NCBI GenBank assembly: GCA_038277395.1
Contig: CM076196.1
Coordinates: forward strand, 24,724,260 to 24,788,259
From: Dryocosmus kuriphilus
Lineage: Eukaryota; Arthropoda; Insecta; Hymenoptera; Cynipidae
Direction: 5' to 3'
Length of the DNA: 64,000 bases
Shown piece by piece: positions 55,607 to 64,000 of this stretch. Position 1 is the first letter of the stretch. Each line of letters begins with the position of its first letter. The position numbers and the translations under genes were made by a program. The notes beneath the pieces were generated by a model that saw nothing but the letters and a program-made list of their open reading frames with translations, searched no databases and had not been told where the DNA came from.

Positions 55607-56852
55607 TAGATAAACATTGTGAAAAATATAATAAAATTTTAAAGATGTGAATTTGGCAGTGAGTACATAGCCATGATGAGGCGGTGTGAGTACTGACCAA
55701 ATGGAGCAGATTCATAGAATTTAAAGGTTATAAGTGAAAAAATGTAAGCGCCAAAATTCAAAGATATGATAAGGAAACAAATTTCAGAATTTAGAGATTT
55801 AGACAAAAATCAATCGTTCAAAGTATTTAATATTGAGTTATATGCAGAATTGTAAAATTGAAGGTCGGTAATTTTATTTAAAGCACTATTACCCCTCTTC
55901 TTTATATAAATCATTTCGACAAACAATAGTTTATAAAAATTTTGTTCTTTATGCAGGGTCTTTATATCATCCCATTTCATAAAGGAAGAATAACCGTTGT
56001 GATCTGCGTGAATATATTTTGCTATTTCTTTTCTATTTTTAATACAATGTTGGACATTTCTCAGATGTTCGTTTCTTGTAGTATCCAAAGATCTTTTGGT
56101 TTGGCCAATGTATGATAAACCACAAGAACAGTTGAGTTCATAAACAACATTACATTAATCAAGTTTATTTATGGGATCTTTTCATAGTTTAATGAAAACA
56201 TCAAATTTTGAATCAATTTTAAAAATAGTGTTTATATTAAAATCAGAAAGAAGTCTACGAACTGAATATGAAATGTCAGGATGAAAATTGAAAGAGAGAT
56301 AAGCTTTATCAGTTATTATGTTGTTATTATTAATAAGGTTTTGATTTGGAGTAGAATTATTCATATTAATTTGGAAGAGTCTATTTTTAATATGTTTTTC
56401 GATGAAATCATTAGGATAACTGTTATATTTTAAAATTTGTTTAACAAACAAGATTTTATTTTGATGGAAATATTTATCAGAGAGTAAAATAGCTGAGTCT
56501 ATTAAATTTTTTATAATACCAATTTTTTGGTAAATGGGATGTCTCGAAAAAAAGTTGAGTAATCTACGAGAATATGTGTCTTTTTTATACCAGTTTGTAA
56601 TAATATTGTTAGCAGCGTCTCCAATAATTTTTAGGTTTCGAAAATTAATTGAATTATCGATTTCAATTTCATGTGTAAATTGTAGTCTATCATGATAACT
56701 ATTGAAAAATTGAACAGTTTGTTGGATCTTATTCTTAGGAAAAATAAGATAATAAGATTTTTGAATCTAGGCGCTTAGATTTTTTCACTTATAACCTTTA
56801 AATTCTATGAATCTGCTCCATTTGGTCAGTACTCAAACCGCCTCATCATGGC
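55607..56852 (-). mobile_element. PLE-5: 5'-truncated Penelope-like element with fold-back 5' junction
   Basis: The terminal repeat continues from 52465 and leads into minus-strand coding sequence truncated at about 56757. There it joins an inverted copy of its own terminal repeat (56765-56852, partner 55655-55755; shared word GATTCATAGAATTTAAAGG). Beyond the pogo-like transposon, that inverted repeat becomes the pLTR of PLE-6. PLE-5 and PLE-6 are therefore head-to-head copies of one family. Confidence 0.82.
55810..56757 (-). pseudogene. PLE-5 RT C-terminal part and GIY-YIG endonuclease
   Basis: It starts inside the RT just upstream of the INFLNLNI-type segment (INFRNLKIIGDAAN near 56655), followed by WYKKDTYSRRLLNFF. 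The linker is open at 56451-56182. Stops lie near 56182 and 56160, then comes the GIY-YIG domain: VYELNCSCGLSYIGQTKRS near 56140, NEHLRNVQH, and E in FVEMIYIKKRGN near 55905. It ends at 55810. Catalytic YxDD and everything upstream are missing. Confidence 0.85.
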
Positions 56853-57373
56853 TAAGGTGAAAGTCCCTATTATGAGACACACTTCAAGGTAGGTTGAACA
56901 TTTCCGCGAATATTAAGTTTATTTGCGGAGAAAATACAATTTTAATTGTATTATACAATTACTTCACGATTATTATGTCAATATTACTAGTTTATAAGAA
57001 AATTTTTAGTAAAAAGTCAATTAAAATAAGGATTTTCTAAGTGTACCTCTAAGACCCTATTTATGAGACATTCTAAAAGTACATGGCCCCAGTGTCTCAT
57101 AATACAGGTCCCTATTCTTGGGACAGTTAAGAAATGAGAAAGATCGTGTATATTTTATTGCATTATTATTTAGAGATCATTATCGTTATAAAATAAGAAA
57201 TTATCTTGAACTTTAAGCAACTTATAATTCAATTTTTATAAATTAAACGACTAATCAACACAAATTATTGAATCAAACCTATTTTTCTTCTTTGATTTTT
57301 TTTTGTAATTATTCGAATTGGGAATTTTTTTCATAGTAAGTTTGATATTTACATACCGATTTCATGATTTCCG

Positions 57374-57826
57374 TTAACCTTCATACCAATATCGACTTGG
57401 ACGGTCATCTGTGAACGGAGTTTCCATATCCATTGTTTGTACATATTTTTGCACACAATCTAATAATTCACTTTTATTCACAGGTGCTCCCACTGATGCT
57501 CTGAACAAAACCCACTGAACAATGTCATTCTCTACTTTTGATGTTAATACTGTTTCTGGTCCTGTTTTATTTTTGGCTTTCTCAATACGAATACTTTTTT
57601 TTCTACCTAGTGTAACCACAGGCACTCCATACATAGCAGCTGCTTTTCTTAAAGACAAACCTGTATCATTTATTGCTTTTAAAGCTTTTTCTATGCTCGA
57701 TGGATCATATTTATTCCTTTTCAACTTTTTTTTCATAACTTTATTATCCAAATTTGAGCGCAACACTTTTTTCTTTAATAATTTTGATTGAGTTTTTGTC
57801 TTCTTGTATTTTTGCTTATTCCCCAT
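57374..57826 (-). CDS. pogo/Tigger-type transposase N-terminal DNA-binding part (psq HTH + CENP-B-like HTH)
   Basis: The 150-residue frame begins with a lysine-rich tail (KQKYKKTKTQSKLLKKK). A psq-type helix-turn-helix follows at about residues 43-75 (EKALKAINDTGLSLRKAAAM, YGVPVVTL), then the start of a CENP-B/Tc5-type second HTH (LTSKVENDIVQWVLF ... SELLDCVQKYVQ), ending at DRPSRYWYEG. Such proteins normally continue with G-F-x-x-R-H and a DDE/D domain; here a TAA follows at once. The next bases, AAG|GTTAAC, could be a weak splice donor, so an intron is possible, but no catalytic domain is seen within the element. Equally it may be a truncated relic. It belongs to the surrounding AGGT-ended transposon by position. 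Confidence 0.72.
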   Translation of the reverse strand: MGNKQKYKKTKTQSKLLKKKVLRSNLDNKVMKKKLKRNKYDPSSIEKALKAINDTGLSLRKAAAMYGVPVVTLGRKKSIRIEKAKNKTGPETVLTSKVENDIVQWVLFRASVGAPVNKSELLDCVQKYVQTMDMETPFTDDRPSRYWYEG

Positions 57827-58263
57827 TATTTCAGATTTTTATTTAATTTGCCTGTTTTTTACAGTTGTTATCGAATCTGAAACATTTCACAAATTAATAA
57901 AATATACAATAAAATATTATAAACTTATTTAAAGTATTTAATTAAAAAAATAAAGAACTTTGTTTACAAGTCAATGTTCAATGTTATGATTTTAGGTTAG
58001 GTTTATAATCTAACGTTATTTAACTTAAAATACTTACTTGTAGAAAAATATTTGAAGCTGTGCTAAAAGCCAATAATTTATACTGTGTGATTGCACTACT
58101 TTAATAATTATTCTCAATGTTAGTGAGGAACTCACTGTATTATGTAGACCGTTAATTGTATTAATACTATAATCAAATGTTTTGTATGTCGTACGGTCTA
58201 ATTTTCGAAATAAAAACGAAATTTAAACATGTTTCATTTCCATTTAATGAGAAACAAAAATTT

Positions 58264-58302
58264 GCGACGTTTCGGCTACTAATTGTAAGCCTTTTTCAAG
58301 CA
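58264..58302 (-). ncRNA. Hammerhead-like motif, variant core (PLE-7 left arm)
   Basis: The minus strand reads UUGAAAA, one A, stem GGCU/AGCC around UACAAUUAGU, then GAAACGUCGC. It has the U3/A8 replacement. Confidence 0.45.
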
Positions 58303-58800
58303 TCCTACAATAACAGTTATAGATAATGTAAACAATATATACAATTTTTGTTTAATCCTAAAAATTGAAATTTGATAATAATTTGTTGAAATAATTAGAC
58401 AAATATTATTTACCTTAAAAACCATTATTTGCGCTGAACAATTTTTTCATAGACATATTTGGAGGAAATTTTAAAGTCAATGTGTGTCAAAAATAATAAT
58501 CATCAATCCTCCAAATTTTAATTGATGAATCAATGAAGTCCCATGTCGATGAAATCCCATTTTTAAACAATTTTGGGATTCCATAAAACTTTTTTTAGTT
58601 ACATTTTTTAAAAAATGAAGAGAGTTCATTTAAGAACAGTCATGGACGACAACAATATGTATACTGGTTTTCGGACCTTACAATTTGATAATATTACAAG
58701 TAGCGAATACATTAAGGCGTATAAGTAAGAAACTACAGATGAGAGAACGGCGGTAAAAATCTAAAATTTGAAAATTAAAATATTGTATTTTATTTACATT

Positions 58801-59480
58801 TCAAATTTCACTTTGTAAGTTTATAGAAGCATTATGATATTTATTTATGAATATTGATTCTAAAATTCTTCTCTTATAAGTATTTTGTTCAAAAGCTAAA
58901 AGTTTAATATTTTTTATCTCAAAATCAAAATAATGATTAAATTTCCAAGAGTTTTTTGCTAAACCTGTATTTTGATTTCCATTTCTGCAATCTCTTTTAT
59001 GTTCATTAACTCTGCATTTTAGTTTTCTACCTGTTTCTCCTATATAGATTTGATCACATAAATTGCATTTAATCAAATAAACAATACCCGATAAATTTTC
59101 TTTATTTTCATTATCCTTCTTATTTTGTAAATATTTATCAATTGTATTGTTATTTTTTAAATAGACATTGATATTAAATTTTTTTAATGATCTTTTTAAA
59201 CGTTCAGAGAGACCTTGGACATAAGGTAGCGTAACTTTTAAATCTGTTTTTTTAATAATTATTTAACCAATTATTCTTATTGTTATTACTAGAGGTATTG
59301 TAAATTTCATTTATTCTTTTTTTAATTATATTATTTATTAAAGACAAAGGATAGTTATTATTTTGTAATGTAATTTTTAATTCATCTAAGTTCTCTTTTC
59401 TAAATTGAATGTCACTTAGTTTGATACATCTGTCAACTAAACCTATAATTAAGCCAATTTTATTGCAAAAAGGATGATGT
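58801..59480 (-). pseudogene. PLE-7 left copy: RT C-terminus, linker and GIY-YIG endonuclease
   Basis: From 59480 the minus strand reads the post-YxDD RT tail (NKIGLIIGLVDRCIKLSD), and frames then break near 59250. The endonuclease is open at 59076-58801: MIKCNLCDQIYIGETGRKLK, VNEHKRDC, then FEQNTYKRRILESIFINK with the late glutamate. The endonuclease ORF is uninterrupted but lacks the first strand of the GIY motif in frame. Confidence 0.8.
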
Positions 59481-59484
59481 GATG

Positions 59485-59762
59485 TTTATTTGATTAAATG
59501 CAATTTATGTGATAAAATCTATATAGGAGAAACAGGTCGAAAACTAAAATGCAGAGTTAATGAACATAAAAGAGATTGCAGAAATGGAAATCAAAATACA
59601 GGTTTAGCAAAACACTCTTGGTTTAATCATTATTTTGATTTTGAGATAAAAAATATTAAAATTTTAGCTTTTGAACAAAATACTTATAAGAGAAGAATTT
59701 TAGAATCAATATTCATAAATAAATATCATAATGTTTCTATAAACTTACAAAGTGAAATTTGA
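59485..59762 (+). pseudogene. PLE-7 right copy: GIY-YIG endonuclease
   Basis: This is the inverted twin of 58801-59076 with few differences (CDK for CDQ, a one-codon loss in HSWFNHYF). It starts at the GIY-YIG domain and lacks the RT. The arms differ at about five residues, so they are close in age. Confidence 0.8.
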
Positions 59763-60261
59763 AATGTAAATAAAATATAATATTTTAATTTTCAAATTTT
59801 AGATTTTTACCGCCGTTCTCTCATCTGTAGTTTCTTACTTATACGCCTTAATGTATTCGCTACTTGTAATATTATCAAATTGTAAGGTCCGAAAACCAGT
59901 ATACATATTGTTGTCATCCATGACTGTTCTTAAATGAACTCTCTTCATTTTTTAAAAAATGTAACTAAAAAAAGTTTTATGGAATCCCAAAATTGTTTAA
60001 AAATGGGATTTCATCGACATGGGATTTCATTGATTCATCAATTAAAATTTGGAGGATTGATGATTATTATTTTTGACACACATTGACTTTAAAATTTCCT
60101 CCAAATATGCATATGAAAAAATTGTTCAGCGCAAATAATGGGGTTTAAGGTAAATAATACTTGTCTAATTATTTCAACAAATTATCATCAAATTTCAATT
60201 TTTAGGATTAAACAAAAATTGTATATATTGTTTACATTATCTATAACTGTTATTATAGGAT

Positions 60262-60300
60262 GCTTGAAAAAGGCTCACAATTAGTAGCCGAAACGTCGCA
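60262..60300 (+). ncRNA. Hammerhead-like motif, variant core (PLE-7 right arm)
   Basis: Inverted twin of 58264-58302: UUGAAAA, one A, stem GGCU/AGCC with one loop change, GAAACGUCGC. Confidence 0.45.
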
Positions 60301-61398
60301 AATTTTTGTTTCTCATTAAATGGAAATTAAAAATGTTTAAATTTCGTTTTTATTTCGAAAATTAGACCGTACGACATACAAAAAATTTGATTATAGTTTT
60401 AATAATTAATATCACTTATTCACAATATAAATCCTTATAAATGTACACTGTCTCATTCAATCGGGACAAACGAAAGAGCACATGTCCGTACTACACGGTA
60501 CACTGAGTAAAGTGTCTCATACACCGGTACGTTCAAGTTTATAAGTGTACAAATTATGAGAGACTCGAATATAAAATAATATTATCATCAGAAAGCATAA
60601 ATGCATATAAAAATGAAATCTAGGACTCGTTAGCTTTCAATTAACACATAAATTATTTATATATTAATATAACAAATCATCTAATCTTACCCGAATTAGA
60701 AATTGCATAGTCATTATAGTTTAACTCTTTTCAGTCATGGTTTTAAGTTCAGATAACAAACCACGTACTTTTATAATTTTTTTCCAAACCACTTATATAA
60801 AATCAACAGCAAAACTTGTAAATTCCTTTTGAAATTGATCAAATAATGTGTTTATTACATTTATTTAAAGAGCAATTCCGTATTCTTTTTATAAATTAGT
60901 ATATTTACGATATGTGTCATAAATGGGGACAATGTCTCATAATAGGGACTTTTACCTTATGTACTCACTGCCAAATTCACATCTTTAAAGTTTTATTATA
61001 TTTTTCACAATGTTTATCTAATTAATTTACAGTGGCTATTATTGGCCTTTCAATTTTATTGTCACCCGTTTCTTTCTAATTTTTTCTAATTCTTACAAGG
61101 TAAACTAACCTAAAATAAAAAATTTTTTCAAGTTTTCTAAATTTTACTTATTTTTCTCTGGTTTATTATATTTTTTAGATGTATTTGGGTATTGACGTAA
61201 TTGATAACCTTTTTATTCTCTAACAAAATTTTCAAAGTTTGTTCTGAGTCTTTCTTGACAAAATGACTCCAAAATTTTAACTTAACATATTTTTGGTAAG
61301 TTTTACCTTGTACGATCTGTTTACTTCTGATTTCTGATGTGTATTCTTATTTCTAAGGTGAATTTTGTATTTTCTTCAGATTTAACTTTTATATTACT

Positions 61399-61440
61399 GT
61401 CTGATGAGGTCTCTCAGCTGAGTGACGAAACGTTACGTTA
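61399..61440 (+). ncRNA. Hammerhead-like motif, canonical core (PLE-6 pLTR)
   Basis: CUGAUGA (61401-61407), one G, stem GUC/GAC with an inner CUC/GAG-type extension, then GAAACGUUACG. It lies about 150 bp upstream of the coding start, in the leader of the element RNA. Confidence 0.5.
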
Positions 61441-61582
61441 CATTAAATTATTTTGTCTGGATGTGTTGATATCTTCTTTCTACTAGTTCTATTCCTGGAT
61501 GTTAAATCGATTATGACGACTTAAAATCTCTCCTCGATTATATTATATATGCAAAACTAGGATTGCAAGCTTAAGATCGATT

Positions 61583-63982
61583 ATGAATCTGAAGGAAATA
61601 CATCGGAGATTTGGATCTGAGGTCGCATCAGAGTTCAAAGGTTTGCTTAATCGCTCTAATAAGATTAAAACTGCCACTTGCAGAAAAAACTTCTTATTGA
61701 ATTGTCCGTTCTGAATTATTTCCTAACAATATCAACAACTGTACCAAAATGTCAAAAATCTTAAAATGTATAGCTCTCACTGTGCAAAAAATCTTAATCA
61801 TGTAAGTGACAGATTAAAAAACCAAATTAGGAAAATCGAGATTCAGGACATAACATACACATTCATTTAAAATTTTTTACAAAAATAGTTCGATATCTCA
61901 AAAAATAAAATTAAGAATTTAATGTCAAATTCTGATTTTGCCATTCTCTTCTATGAATTTGAAACTTCTAATGATAATTTTACTTGTAAAACTGAAAGAA
62001 TTCTTAACAATAAATTTAATAATCTTTTATCTTTAAATCCTATCGATACCAATATTAATAAACATAGAATTGATTCGATTCCTGATCCTTGGCTGATTAA
62101 TCTGACAGAAAAAACTATTCCTACACCGGTTTCTGACATTATTCGTTTAGTACCTAGTTTCTTGTTTTACTTCAAAGAAGAAAGACCAGATTTTGGAAAT
62201 TTTCAAAGACTTTGAAGTAAATCGGATAAAATTCCTTTGGAATTTAGAGATGAACTTAGAAACAAAGTCCTTTCTCTAACCTCAAACTACATAAGGAAAC
62301 CTAAGAGAATATCACTGATTGATAAGGAAGTAGCAAACAATATTAAAATCACAAAAAATTGTTTAACACACAATAATGACATTTTGGTTACACGTGCTGA
62401 CAAAGGCAATATCACTGTTCTCCTCGATAAATCATCTTACTATTCTAGAATGGAAACAATGTTAAATGATTCTAATACTTATAATGTAATTAATTCAAAC
62501 CCTTTAAAAAAACTTCAAAATTCAACCCATTAACTTTTAAATAATTGGAATATAAAAGGATATCTAGGTAAAAATATAAAGAAAAATACAATTTCAACTT
62601 CTAATACCAACATGGCTCGGATGTACGGTCTTCCGAAAGTACACAAAGATAATTTTCCTCTTAGGCCTGTCGTTTCTTATATAAATTCTCCCACTTATTT
62701 TCTTGCAAAAACTTTAAACCAAATTTTGACTGACTCAATTTCGAAATTAAATTCTTTTGTCAAAAATTCTATTTCATTCCATGATACTATCACAAAAATC
62801 AAATTTCCAAATAACCACATCTTTTTATCACCAGATGTTACCTAACTGTTCACTAACATTCCACTAAACCTAGTTCTAGATGGCATTGAAAAAAGATGGT
62901 CACACATTAAGAAATTTACTAATATTCCATTAACTGAATTTAAAAATAGCATATCTTTTTTAATCAATTGGACTTTTTTCAATTTAATAATAAATTTTAT
63001 AGTAAAAAATTCGGCACTCCGATGGGTTCTCCGAATTCAGGAATATTAGCTGAAATAGTTTTACAGGATTTGGAGATTGATATTTTCAAAAAAAATTGAT
63101 TTTAAAATACATACTTTTTTCAGATATGTTGACGACACGTTTCTTATTATTCCTAAGAATAAGATCCAACAAACTGTTCAATTTTTCAATAGTTATAATG
63201 ATAGACTAGAATTTACACATGAAATTGAAATCGATAATTCAATTAATTTTCTAAACCTAAATATTATTAGAGACGCTGCTAACAATATTATTACGAACTG
63301 GTATAGAAAAGACACATATTCTGATAGATTACTCACCTTTTTTTCGAACCATCCCATTCATCAAAAAATTGGTATTATAAAAAATTTAATAGACTCAGCT
63401 ATTTTACTCTCTGGTAAATCTTTCCATAAAAATAACATTTTGGTTGTTAAACAAATCCTAATGATTTCATCGAAAAACATATTAAAAGTAGACTCTTCCA
63501 AATTAATATGAATAATTCTACTCCAAATGAAAACCTTATTAATACTACCAACATAATAACTGATAAAACTTATGTCTCTTTCAATTTTTATCCTGACATT
63601 TCATATTCAGTTCGTAGACTTTTTTCTGATTTTAATATAAACACTATTTTTAAAATTGATTCAAAATTTGATGTTTTCATTAAAATAGGAGAAGACCCTA
63701 TAAGTAGACTTGTTCAATGTAATGTTGTTTATGAACTCAACTGTTCTTGTAGCTTATCATACATTGGCCAAACCAAAAGATCTTTGGATACTAGAAGAAA
63801 CGAGCATCTGAGAAATGTCCAACATTGTATTAAAAATAGAAAAGAAATAGCAAAATATATTCACGCAGATCACAACGGTGATTCTTCCTTTCTGAAATGG
63901 GATGATATAAAGATCATACATAAAGAACAAAATTTTTATAAACGATTGTTTGTCGAAATGATTTATATAAAGAAGAGGGGTA
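61583..63982 (+). pseudogene. PLE-6 protein: N-terminal domain, RT, GIY-YIG (partial at window end)
   Basis: It starts with MNLKEIHRRFGSEVASEF, equivalent to the PLE-3 start. Stops or shifts follow near 61712, 61868, 62215 and 62532. Conserved parts are DPWLINLTEK (62090), VTRADKGNITVLLDKSSY (62390), MYGLPKVHKDNFPLRPVVSY (62620) and motif A at 62830, where a TAA interrupts DVT*LFTNIPL. The frame breaks again near 62970 and 63090 around the GSPNSGILAEIV-like part. Catalytic FRYVDDTFLI lies at 63125, and the GIY-YIG domain (CNVVYELNCSCSLSYIGQTK) is near 63720-63980. The gene is inactive. Confidence 0.87.
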
Positions 63983-64000
63983 GGCTTCCGTTTCCAGCGC

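Larger units (their letters stand above)
58210..60370. mobile_element. PLE-7: Penelope-like fragment duplicated as an inverted pair
   Basis: Arms of about 870 bp (58210-59080 and 59485-60370) mirror each other. Each contains a pLTR with a hammerhead-like core, a non-coding stretch (ACTGGTTTTCGGACCTTAC near 58664 and its complement near 59883) and a GIY-YIG gene end. The 400 bp between them (59081-59484) carry the extra upstream RT-linker part of the minus-strand copy. It lies wholly within the pogo-like transposon. Confidence 0.85.
56855..60957. mobile_element. pogo-like DNA transposon, 4103 bp, inserted at TA into the PLE-5/6 pLTR
   Basis: Terminal inverted repeats start AGGTGAAAGTCCCTATTATG (left) and, in complement, AGGTAAAAGTCCCTATTATG (right). 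TA is duplicated at 56853-56854 and 60958-60959. The empty site CATCATGGCTATGTACTCAC is present, in complement, at 55664-55683. Subterminal copies of GTCTCATAA recur near 57050-57115 and 60490-60530. Inside are an N-terminal transposase piece and an inverted pair of Penelope fragments. Confidence 0.92.
60960..64000 (+). mobile_element. PLE-6: Penelope-like element, plus strand, continues past the window end
   Basis: The pLTR (60960-61580, continuing from 56765-56852 before the transposon) is followed by an almost full-length coding region from about 61583. The family is the same as PLE-5, and the GIY-YIG parts are near-identical. Confidence 0.85.

Noticed and set aside
55664..55690. AUGAUGAG-containing segment in the PLE-5 pLTR as a further hammerhead core
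   Set aside because: C3 is not present in the right place and no GAAA follows a closing stem, so it fails the minimum pattern used for the others.

Overview
This 64 kb window looks like a piece of an AT-rich insect genome, probably hymenopteran. I judge that only from the mix of transposable elements (Penelope-like elements, non-LTR retrotransposons with coiled-coil/RRM-type ORF1, mariner, pogo-like DNA elements); nothing in the sequence fixes the species. There is no bacterial or phage gene organisation. Almost everything is repetitive. The one convincing host-type gene is a small two-exon gene for a secreted protein on the minus strand (exon 1 at 22148-22205, exon 2 at 19061-19503).

Layout. 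1-4795: a satellite of about 500 bp monomers, each an inverted repeat, in a higher-order period of about 2005 bp. 5628-8195: an ATCGATATCG-rich patch, then a decayed LINE (family A) ending in a pyrimidine tract. 8196-17581: AT-rich repeats plus two more family-A LINE copies forming a giant palindrome with about 3.35 kb arms around a 600 bp hairpin and a Penelope-like remnant. 17582-18897: a unique patch and a MITE-like element with a 24 bp minisatellite. 18924-22285: a strong hairpin, then the secreted-protein gene, whose intron carries a complete Penelope-like insertion (PLE-1) abutting the 3' splice site. 22286-23632: no gene seen. 23633-37200: a three-level nest in which PLE-3 copy 1 is split by PLE-2, and PLE-2 is split by a 5.6 kb full-length LINE (family B). 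37794-39195: a 1.4 kb MITE with TA duplication. 40305-46150: AT-rich tandem repeats interrupted by a 3045 bp TG...CA insertion resembling a very long solo LTR. 46578-49741: fold-back DNA with a terminator-like hairpin, a LINE RT fragment, a deleted mariner, a hairpin repeat and an R1-type gag fragment. 49742-51448: two copies of an internally deleted I-like LINE with TAA-repeat tails. 51460-64000: PLE-5/PLE-6 and their terminal repeats, invaded by PLE-3 copy 2 (11 bp duplication) and by a 4.1 kb pogo-like transposon (TA duplication) that itself carries an inverted PLE-7 pair. The window ends inside PLE-6.

How the parts relate. The Penelope-like elements encode a reverse transcriptase followed by a GIY-YIG endonuclease. 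Their terminal repeats (pLTRs) carry hammerhead-ribozyme-like cores, of which I count twelve. Three PLE insertions have 11-12 bp target duplications, and uninterrupted paralogous sites elsewhere in the window date several insertions relative to each other. Most element genes carry stops, frameshifts or deletions; family-B LINE ORF1 is the only long intact element ORF. Exact boundaries come from reading alone, without alignment software, so the ends of repeats other than those with target duplications are approximate.
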